Below are positions 57,755 through 64,000 of a DNA stretch of 64,000 nucleotides, piece after piece. The first letter of the stretch is position 1. Every line of letters begins with the position of its first letter. Location of the stretch: positions 1 through 64,000 of the forward strand of contig CBDFKU010000017.1 of the NCBI GenBank assembly GCA_965248975.1. Reading direction: 5' to 3'. The notes beneath the pieces are model-generated. The model saw nothing but the letters and a program-made list of their open reading frames with translations, was not told the origin of the DNA and did no database searches. A program made the translations under genes and the position numbers. The DNA comes from CBDFKU01 sp965248975. GTDB lineage: Bacteria; Chloroflexota; Dehalococcoidia; Lucifugimonadales; JAGWBF01.

Positions 57755-59296
57755 ATGGTCAAGGTGATGGACCAGCAGGAGATCGAGGCCAGGACTAAAG
57801 AATACGAAGAGCAGCTTCGTGGAGAGATGGGGCTGGGCAAGAAGGAGTTGGAACACTTCGAGAAGCCCTTCGAGCGCCCGTGGCCCAAGTCGGAGAAGGA
57901 AACTACCACCATCCTCTATGGCGGCCTGACGCTGGCCCACGAGGAGTTGATCGCCGAGGCGATGAAGGGGCTAGACTACAGGGTACAGCCGATACCCTGT
58001 CCCGACAACGATGCCCTGACCCTGGGCAAAGAGTACGGCAACCGCGGGCAGTGCAACCCGACGTACTACACCGTAGGCAACCTGGTGAAGTACCTCAGGG
58101 AGCTCAGGGACGCGGGAGAAGAGAACGTCGAGGACAGGTACGTCTACGTGACCGCGGGCGCCTGCGGACCCTGTCGCTTCGGGATGTACGAGGCGGAGTA
58201 CCGCAAGGCCCTGCGCGACTCGGGCTTCGGCAAGTTCAGGGTCCTGCTGTTCCAGCAGGGCGGCGGGTTCAACCAGAGCGGAGAGGACGCCGCCCTGGAG
58301 TTGAACGCCAAGTTCGCCATCACCCTTCTCAAGTCCATCATGGTCGGCGACATGATCAACGAGCTGGGATACAAGATCCGCCCCTACGAGGTGACCAAGG
58401 GGCAGACCGACGAGGTCATAGAGGAAGCCAAGGTGATCATGGGCACCGCCCTCAGGGAGAAGCGGTCCATCTTCCGGGCGCTGCGCCAGGTCCGCAAGCG
58501 GTTCAAGACCATCTCGGTGGACTACACCCGGGTCAAGCCCAAGGTAAAGATCACCGGTGAGTTCTGGGCCCAGACCACCGAGGGCGATGGCAACTACCAC
58601 ATGTTCAGCTGGCTAGAGTCCGAAGGCGCCGAGGTCCAGGTGGAGCCCATTGGTACCTGGATCGAGTACCTCATCTGGTCGGCCAAGCACACCGCCGAGG
58701 AGAAGCTCAGGATCGATCCGAAGAAGAAGAAGACCATCCGGATACTGAAGGTCGGCACGGTGGTGTTCCGCATATGGTACAACCTGTACCGCCGGGCCCT
58801 GGGCTTCAGGACAGACTCGCTGCCCAACCAGAGGAAGCTGGCGGAGTACGCCGAATCCTACTACAACACTCACCTCAAGGGCGGCGAGGGTCACCTGGAG
58901 ATTGGGAAGAACATCATGGTTACTGCGGAGAAGCACTCCCAGATGGTGGTCTCCCTGAAGCCCTTCGGCTGCATGCCCAGCACCATGAGCGACGGCGTGC
59001 AGAGCCGGGTGGTGGCCGACTACAAGGACTCGATCTATATACCCATCGAGACCTCCGGAGACGGCGAGGTCAACGTCAAGAGCCGCGTCCAGATGAAGCT
59101 GTATGAGGCAAAGATGAAGGCCCGCCAGGAGATCAAGGACGTGCTGGAGGAGCATAAGGTCACCATGGAGCAGGTGAAGGAGTACGTGGCGAAGCACCCC
59201 AAGTACAACCGCGCCATGCGCAAGCTGCCCTTGCACCACGGGATCAGCACGACGGCCAACCTGGTGGCCGAAGTAGCCGGGCACATCAAGAAATAG
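57755..59296 (+). CDS. 2-hydroxyacyl-CoA dehydratase-like partner protein (BcrC/HgdB-like, double-cubane type)
   Basis: The 513-residue protein follows the activase by 62 bp with AGGAGG before ATG. Cys-rich segments PIPCPDNDALTLGKEYGNRGQCNPTYYT, YVTAGACGPCRFGMYEAEYR and SLKPFGCMPSTMSDGV provide probable iron-sulfur ligands, as in the 2-hydroxyacyl-CoA dehydratase/benzoyl-CoA reductase superfamily and double-cubane cluster proteins. It should receive electrons from the activase and reduce or dehydrate a difficult substrate. The substrate is unknown. No separate HgdA-like subunit is present, which favours the double-cubane type. Confidence 0.85.
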   Translation: MVKVMDQQEIEARTKEYEEQLRGEMGLGKKELEHFEKPFERPWPKSEKETTTILYGGLTLAHEELIAEAMKGLDYRVQPIPCPDNDALTLGKEYGNRGQCNPTYYTVGNLVKYLRELRDAGEENVEDRYVYVTAGACGPCRFGMYEAEYRKALRDSGFGKFRVLLFQQGGGFNQSGEDAALELNAKFAITLLKSIMVGDMINELGYKIRPYEVTKGQTDEVIEEAKVIMGTALREKRSIFRALRQVRKRFKTISVDYTRVKPKVKITGEFWAQTTEGDGNYHMFSWLESEGAEVQVEPIGTWIEYLIWSAKHTAEEKLRIDPKKKKTIRILKVGTVVFRIWYNLYRRALGFRTDSLPNQRKLAEYAESYYNTHLKGGEGHLEIGKNIMVTAEKHSQMVVSLKPFGCMPSTMSDGVQSRVVADYKDSIYIPIETSGDGEVNVKSRVQMKLYEAKMKARQEIKDVLEEHKVTMEQVKEYVAKHPKYNRAMRKLPLHHGISTTANLVAEVAGHIKK

Positions 59297-59322
59297 GCTG
59301 CGGCCTTAATCCAAGAAGCCGA

Positions 59323-59355
59323 AGAAGGCCCGGGCAAACACTGCCTGGGCCTTCT
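59323..59355 (+). terminator. Hairpin terminator after the activase operon
   Basis: AGAAGGCCCGGGCA (59323-59336) pairs with TGCCTGGGCCTTCT (59342-59355) with one G-T pair and a 5-base loop, 27 bp after the stop codon. Only a short T-rich stretch (GTATTT) follows. Confidence 0.65.
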
Positions 59356-59371
59356 GTATTTCCGGCCCTCT

Positions 59372-59445
59372 CCTCCCCCCTCTGTGGGGGAGGATTAAGA
59401 TGGGGGGCACCCCCATCCTGCCCTTCCCCCATCGAGGGGGAAGGG
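59372..59445. repeat. Cluster of three C/G-rich palindromes (REP-like)
   Basis: Three stems lie next to each other: CCTCCCCC/GGGGGAGG (59372-59393), GATGGGG/CCCCATC (59399-59417) and CCCTTCCCCC-ATCGA-GGGGGAAGGG (59421-59445). Such clustered palindromes recur between genes in Chloroflexota genomes (from memory), and may be REP/BIME-type elements. Confidence 0.6.
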
Positions 59446-59505
59446 ATATGACCCCCTAAGCTGGTATAATCTACGCTACAGGAGACACCCTTTCGGGAGG
59501 CGGCC

Positions 59506-60327
59506 GTGGTGCAGCTCAGACCCAGGCTAGAAGGCAAGGTGGCCATCGTCACCGGCGGAGGCGCCCGTGAGCCCGAGCATCTGGCGGGCACAGGCAAGGC
59601 CATTTCAGTCCAGCTGGCCCGGGAGGGGGCCAGGGTGCTGGTGGTGGACCAGGTCCTGGAGAATGCCCAGGCCACGGTGGCGGCCATCCAGCAGGAGGGC
59701 GGACAGGCCTCCGAGTATCAGGGCGACGTTACCAGCGACGCCGACTGCCGGGGCATGGTGGAGGCGGCCCTGGAGCGCTACGGCGGCCTGCACGTGCTGG
59801 TGAACAACGTGGGCATCCTTAGTCCCGACCGGGGCGCCGGCCTGGACATGTCGGAAAAGGCGTGGGACACGGTAATGGCGGTGAACCTCAAGGGCATGTG
59901 GCTCACCAGCAGGCACTCCATCCCCCGGATGGCGGAGGCGGGCGGTGGCTCCATCATTAACATCTCCTCGGTGGGAGCCCTGCGCACCGAGATCGACGGC
60001 AGCAGCGTGGTCTATGGCGTCTCCAAGGGCGGCGTGATTTCCCTGACCACCATGCTGGCGGTGCAGAACGGCCGCCAGAACGTGCGGGTCAACTGCATCA
60101 TCCCGGGCAACATCTACACGCCCATGGTGGCCGGCATGCGCACCGCAGAGCAGCGGGATCTGGAGGTGCGGCGCGTCCCGATACACCGGGAGGGGACGGC
60201 GTGGGACATCGCAAACGCGGCGGTGTTCCTGGCCAGCGACGAGTCCTCCTGGGTCACGGGCATAACCCTGCCCGTGGACGGCGGCTATCTGGCCAGCGTG
60301 CCAGGGGATTTGGTGCCGGAGGGGTAA
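59506..60327 (+). CDS. Short-chain dehydrogenase/reductase (SDR)
   Basis: The 273-residue protein, starting at GTG, is a classical SDR: cofactor motif KVAIVTGGGAREPEHLAGTGKAIS, acidic VVDQ after beta-2, NNVG (about residue 104), catalytic Ser in IINISSVG and the YGVSK active-site Tyr/Lys, then PGNIYTPM. The glycine-rich loop is unusually long, with about seven residues (REPEHLA) inserted between GGGA and GTG. The substrate is unknown. It is the first of two co-directional genes; the HEPN gene follows after 6 bp. Confidence 0.92.
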   Translation: MVQLRPRLEGKVAIVTGGGAREPEHLAGTGKAISVQLAREGARVLVVDQVLENAQATVAAIQQEGGQASEYQGDVTSDADCRGMVEAALERYGGLHVLVNNVGILSPDRGAGLDMSEKAWDTVMAVNLKGMWLTSRHSIPRMAEAGGGSIINISSVGALRTEIDGSSVVYGVSKGGVISLTTMLAVQNGRQNVRVNCIIPGNIYTPMVAGMRTAEQRDLEVRRVPIHREGTAWDIANAAVFLASDESSWVTGITLPVDGGYLASVPGDLVPEG

Positions 60328-60333
60328 GATAGC

Positions 60334-61623
60334 TTGGCAGATTACACTGAGTTCCACGAGGCACTAAAACTATTTGTGCAGGAAGTCTGCGCAGCGATCA
60401 GCCAGATAGAGATCCCCAAACGGCCTTGGACCAGAATAGTTCGTGACGAACAAGCAGTTTCTTATCCCAAAGAAGAGCGATCTGACTTAACCTGGCTCCT
60501 TGTTCGGTTACGCATCGGATTGCATGAGAATCCAACGGAGGCACTTCAGCGTGTTATACACGAGGCACGAGACGACCAGAAGCTCAGGAATCTGCTCTTA
60601 CGGGATGCGGGCGGCAAACCTATCACTGACGAAAAAGCGCAATACTGGATCACGGAGCAAATCTGCGGAGCCTTCCTAGGCGCCTATTTTGATCGGACAG
60701 AAAATCAAGCCTTTGACGAGACCACCTTTGAGGACACGTTTCACCAGTTAATAACTGAGCTTAAGTCCCCTCTTGTCACTGTGACAGAGGTCAGTCCACT
60801 TATAAACTGTAGGCTTGATTCTAGCCAGGTCGAGATTGCTCCCTGGTTGGCCATACGAAAGCTTACAACCGACGAATTAGAGAAGGAACTTAATAAGTAT
60901 ACTGAGATGCCGTTTATGGCATTTCATATGCCGCCGCTTGATCCGATCGGCTCGGATTGTGCCATCGAGGTGACCTATGAAAGAGGTCGGCATGAAGGAT
61001 GGGGTTCGAGCCGTGAAGTTGCCGACTCGGTTGCCGATCTCTTGACAACCCTCCGGCTCCTCACCGACCGAAGTATCCACATTGCATTCACTAGACGGAA
61101 ATCAGACAGTATGCTCCAACCTGGAGGCGGAACCAGTTCAAATATCAGGCCCCGTTTGCTAGCCACGGCAGCGCATGTTGACAGTTCCATGCAAAAACAG
61201 ATCATAGACGCATGGAGTCGTATCCGAGCTTTGGCTACTAACCCCCCGGTCAAGCTAGCCTTGAGGCGTTGGGATATTGTTTCAGAATGATACAACGAGG
61301 ACGACGCCCTGATCGACTACTGGATCGCTCTTGAATCGCTATTCCTGCCCGATTCTACCCAGGAGCTTAGCTACAGAGCATCCCTTCGGATTGCTGCGTT
61401 TGTCGGAGAGACTCCTGAGGAACGTAAACAGGCCTACGGCGACTTAAAGGAATCGTATCGCCTGCGGTCGAGAATTGTACACGGCGACGTCGTAACGTCC
61501 AGCGACAAATCGGACTTGATCGGCAAAACGCGCGAGTACCTAAGGGAGACGATCCTTAAGATACTGGGCTCAAACGAGGAGTTTGATCCCGGATCGACGG
61601 AATTGGGTCTTCTTGGGCGTTAA
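60334..61623 (+). pseudogene. Apea-like HEPN domain protein, interrupted by in-frame TGA
   Basis: From TTG 60334 the frame gives 318 residues to TGA 61288-61290; the same frame continues without gap as YNEDDALIDYWIALESLFLP and ends at TAA 61621, in total 429 codons. The second part is the Apea-type HEPN domain, with the segment DYWIALESLF and the R-X4-H-like RLRSRIVHGD. A CGA-to-TGA mutation (Arg to stop) at codon 319 is the simplest explanation; readthrough is possible. The N-terminal 300 residues are of unknown function. HEPN proteins often act in defence as RNases. GGAGGGG lies upstream. Confidence 0.7.
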
Positions 61624-61634
61624 AGGAGTTCTCG

Positions 61635-63167
61635 CTATTTCATAAAATCCGCGACGCGCTCGCCGATCATGATGGTGGTGCAGTTGGTGTTGGCCCGGAT
61701 CACGTCGGGCATGATCGAGGCGTCGGCCACCCGCAGCCCCTCCAGGCCGTGAACCTGGCAGTGCTGGTCCACCACAGCCATGGGGTCCGAGGCCGGGCCC
61801 ATCTTGCAGGTGCCCGATATGTGCTGGGCGGGGCCCACGTTCTCCAGGATCCACCGGTCCAGAGATTCCTGGGATGCCAGGTCTGCATCGGTGGGGCCCA
61901 CCCGCTCTCCGGCCACGCCCTTGAAGGCCTCGTGCTCCAGCAGCCTCACTGCCAGGAGCACCGCCTCCCGCAGGCGCTGCAGGTCCCAGGGGTCCTCCAG
62001 CAGCCGGAAGTCCATGTGGGGCTGCACGTTGGGGTCGGCGGAGGCGAGACGCAACTCGCCGGCTCCGTTGGCCAGCTGCAGCTGGCAGGTAAGGCGGACA
62101 CCCCCGGTCATGCGAGGGTCGATATCCGCCAGGTAGGGGAAGCCGGTGGCGATGATCTGCATGTCGTTGCGGGAGTCGGAGCCCTCGATGGTGTAGCGGA
62201 GCATGGTCTGGATCTTGGGCCCGAAGGGGTCCAGGGAGAGGGTCTTGCCGGGCTCGGCCCGCACCGCCACGATGGGATGGTCCCGCATGTTCTGACCTAC
62301 CCCGGACAGGGCATGGACCACGGAGATGTCCAATTCGCGCAGGTGGTCCGCCGGCCCGACCCCGGACAGCATCAGCATCTGGGGTGAGGCGACGGCCCCG
62401 CTGCTGAGCACGATCTCCTCCCCCTCGACCACGAACCGCTCGCCGCCGCTCTCAACCTCCACGCCGGTGGCTCGCTTGCCGTCGAACAGGATGCGCCGGA
62501 CCAAGACGTTGCCCCTGACGGTGAGGTTCAGCCGGTGGCGGTTGGGGATGATGTAGGTCAAGCCGGTGCTCATGCGCGTGCCGTCGGGGTTGTTCATCGG
62601 CACCGGGCCCACGCCGGTGGACTCGGGGTGGTTCATGTCGGGGTCCGCCCGGAAGCCGGCGTCGAGACATGCCCGGTCGAAGGCCGTCTGGACAGCCAGC
62701 CACTCGTCACGCGGGTGACGGCGCACCGGCATGGGGCCGTCGGAGCCGTGGAAGTCGTCGCGGATGTCCAGGTCCGTCTCCATCTTCCTGAAGTAGGGCA
62801 GGACCTTGAGGTAGGACCACTCGTCGTTGCCCATCGAGGCCCAGTCGTCGTAGTCCTCGGGGACGCCGCGCAGCAGGACCTGGCCGTTGATGGAGCTGGT
62901 GCCGCCCACCACTCTGCCCCTAGGGATGGGCGTGGGCTCGGGCTGATGGGCGTTGGCGGTGGCCACGAAGGACCAGTTGTGGCGGGCGCCCATCTGCCAA
63001 GCGTAAGGGCTGTAGCCGTTCTTCAGCTCGTCGGGGGTCTGCTCCATGTCGTGGTAGTCTGGCCCGGCCTCCAGCAGCAACACCGAGCGCTCCGGGTCCT
63101 CCGAGAGCCGGCTGGCGAGGGTGCATCCCGCGGAGCCGGCCCCAATCACGATTATGTCGTACTTCAT
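61635..63167 (-). CDS. GMC-family oxidoreductase (choline dehydrogenase-like)
   Basis: The 510-residue FAD enzyme begins YDIIVIGAGSAGCTLASRL, the ADP-binding fold. GMC signature 1 is RGRVVGGTSSINGQVLLRG (about residue 84) and signature 2 SGAVASPQMLMLSGVGP (about 262). The catalytic His lies in GPAQHISGTCKMG and the second in the C-terminal NTNCTTIMIGERV. Members oxidise primary alcohols such as choline, glucose or long-chain alcohols; which one here is not evident. Monocistronic, convergent with the HEPN gene (11 bp apart). Confidence 0.94.
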   Translation of the reverse strand: MKYDIIVIGAGSAGCTLASRLSEDPERSVLLLEAGPDYHDMEQTPDELKNGYSPYAWQMGARHNWSFVATANAHQPEPTPIPRGRVVGGTSSINGQVLLRGVPEDYDDWASMGNDEWSYLKVLPYFRKMETDLDIRDDFHGSDGPMPVRRHPRDEWLAVQTAFDRACLDAGFRADPDMNHPESTGVGPVPMNNPDGTRMSTGLTYIIPNRHRLNLTVRGNVLVRRILFDGKRATGVEVESGGERFVVEGEEIVLSSGAVASPQMLMLSGVGPADHLRELDISVVHALSGVGQNMRDHPIVAVRAEPGKTLSLDPFGPKIQTMLRYTIEGSDSRNDMQIIATGFPYLADIDPRMTGGVRLTCQLQLANGAGELRLASADPNVQPHMDFRLLEDPWDLQRLREAVLLAVRLLEHEAFKGVAGERVGPTDADLASQESLDRWILENVGPAQHISGTCKMGPASDPMAVVDQHCQVHGLEGLRVADASIMPDVIRANTNCTTIMIGERVADFMK

Positions 63168-63233
63168 GACTTCCCCCTTTTAGACTCCCGGCAAAGGGGC
63201 TTTGCCCCTCTGCACTCCCCTTTCGGACTGGGG

Positions 63234-64000
63234 CACTAGTACTCAGTCAACCTGTGATTTGAAGGATATAGCCGATGGAGTTTCGCCCTAGCATCTTGGG
63301 TGTTGAAGCGCCAATGGATAGAGGCTCGGGCGGCGTTTCGCTCCCCCTCCAGGGCCTGAATTTCTCGGCGGAGGGCAGCCTCATCGGGGACACGCCTCCT
63401 CAGGCAAGATCGGGCCAGGACGCTGAACTCGATCTCCGCCATGTTGAGCCAACTGCCGTGTTTGGGGGTGTGGTGGAACTCCAGCCGCTTTACGATACGC
63501 CGGGCCTCAGGGGCAGGAAAGGCCTCGTACAGGGAAGCCGGGCGATGAGTGTTCAGGTTATCCAGAACAACTCGCACCACCGGGGCCTCCGGGTAGGCCT
63601 CATCCACCAACCAACGCATCTGACGGGCGAAGTCCTGCTGGGTCCGCCGCTGGGTGATGGCCACGTGTCTCCAGCCCTGCAGCGGCTCGCAGGTCAGGAA
63701 CAGGTTCCGGGTGCCCTCCCTTCGGTACAAAGTAGTCCTGTCGCCGCGGCTGTCCCGGCTTCGCTGGGAGGGCGGCCGTGGCTCGCTCAACAGCTGAGTC
63801 GAGGTCTCGTCAAAGCAGACCACCGGCCGCCGGGGGTCATAGGGCTCGGCATACAGGTCCAGCACATCCTCCATGGCTGCCACAAAGTCGGCGCTCACCT
63901 TAGGAATACACCATTCCTTCTTCTGCCACGGCTTAAGAACGTTTTTTTGAGCCGCTTGCGGATGCCTTCATGGGACATGGAGGGCACCAACCCTAGCTCT
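63234..64000 (-). mobile_element. IS630-family insertion sequence, copy 2 (runs off the window)
   Basis: The visible end CTAGTACTCAGTCAACCTGTG at 63236 corresponds to the right end of copy 1. The element is inverted relative to copy 1 and continues past base 64000; the first frame is seen only in its last part (...SHEGIRKRLKK). Confidence 0.85.
63236..63898 (-). CDS. IS630-family transposase, DDE part, copy 2
   Basis: Over 220 residues it matches copy 1 except for a stretch of about 17 residues: one C is missing from a C4 run (near 63770) and GAG is replaced by TTTG (near 63728), so the frame is lost and regained. All three catalytic acidic blocks lie outside or after that stretch and are intact. 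The A7 slip site (T7 at 63942-63948) is present upstream. It may still be functional. Confidence 0.9.
   Translation of the reverse strand: MSADFVAAMEDVLDLYAEPYDPRRPVVCFDETSTQLLSEPRPPSQRSRDSRGDRTTLYRREGTRNLFLTCEPLQGWRHVAITQRRTQQDFARQMRWLVDEAYPEAPVVRVVLDNLNTHRPASLYEAFPAPEARRIVKRLEFHHTPKHGSWLNMAEIEFSVLARSCLRRRVPDEAALRREIQALEGERNAARASIHWRFNTQDARAKLHRLYPSNHRLTEY

Noticed and set aside
46560..64000. Inverted IS630 copies flanking 16 kb that look like a composite transposon
   Set aside because: The interval holds alaS and ruvX, core genes. Transposition as a unit is very unlikely; coincidental insertion of the same IS twice is enough.
1..64000. CRISPR array or rRNA genes
   Set aside because: No array of regularly spaced identical repeats with unique spacers was seen; the only short regular repeats are the two-copy sets reported. 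No rRNA sequence was recognised.

Overview
The window is GC-rich and reads as a chromosomal segment of an uncultured Chloroflexota bacterium, most likely Dehalococcoidia or SAR202-like. That placement is an inference from the gene families (large serine recombinases, CoA-transferase, GMC oxidoreductase, activase and dehydratase-like genes), a GAAC-N4-GTTC type SOS operator and clustered REP-like palindromes. No rRNA or other strong marker is present. Confidence in the phylum is moderate.

Layout. (1) 1-13.5 kb is mostly host metabolism. A large serine recombinase runs in from the left edge and ends inside a tRNA(CAT) gene. It is followed by a lipoprotein, a cyclase-family hydrolase, a methyltransferase, a GNAT-alcohol dehydrogenase operon, an SOS-box-controlled radical SAM gene, an MNT/HEPN toxin-antitoxin pair hit by an IS1182-type element, a two-subunit CoA-transferase, a HAM1-like NTPase, a MarR regulator and a solute-binding-protein remnant. 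(2) 13.5-19.5 kb is an IS junkyard: a frameshifted integrase-type element, an IS3-type element, an IS1182 transposase fragment and exported hypothetical proteins. (3) 19.5-42.3 kb is a defective siphovirus-like prophage. It has an early operon (SWIM protein, DUF932, ParB, DUF488, DUF2283 pair), a putative DNA-modification gene with a ParB-like partner, and terminase genes. The large terminase is cut after about 51 codons by a second IS3 copy, itself split by an IS256 copy. The rest of the terminase, portal and capsid genes are missing, and tail genes resume on the other side. (4) 42.3-47.8 kb is a second IS cluster: two IS110 elements, a truncated IS3 and an IS630. (5) 47.8-64 kb is host again: SWIM protein, alaS-ruvX, ferredoxin, hydrolase, TetR, a large radical-dehydratase-type activase with its partner, an SDR, an Apea-like HEPN gene broken by TGA, a GMC oxidoreductase, and an inverted IS630 copy at the right edge.

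How parts work together. The prophage early genes are tightly packed, with ATGA/TGATG overlaps and strong Shine-Dalgarno sites, and read from one clear sigma70-type promoter at 19.54 kb to a hairpin terminator at 27.36 kb. The tail module keeps the canonical order (HK97 gp10-like, tail assembly chaperone with overlapping second frame, tape measure, distal tail proteins). The chaperone carries a UCC-UUU-CGA +1 slip site, the most interesting feature of the window.

Insertions can be reconstructed exactly. IS256 gives perfect 8-bp target duplications at both copies and the IS1182-type element a 4-bp CTAG duplication. Removing them restores the DUF932 gene, the IS3 orfA and the HEPN gene in frame. 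Several other genes carry single-base lesions, so either pseudogenisation or residual indel errors in the assembly must be considered.
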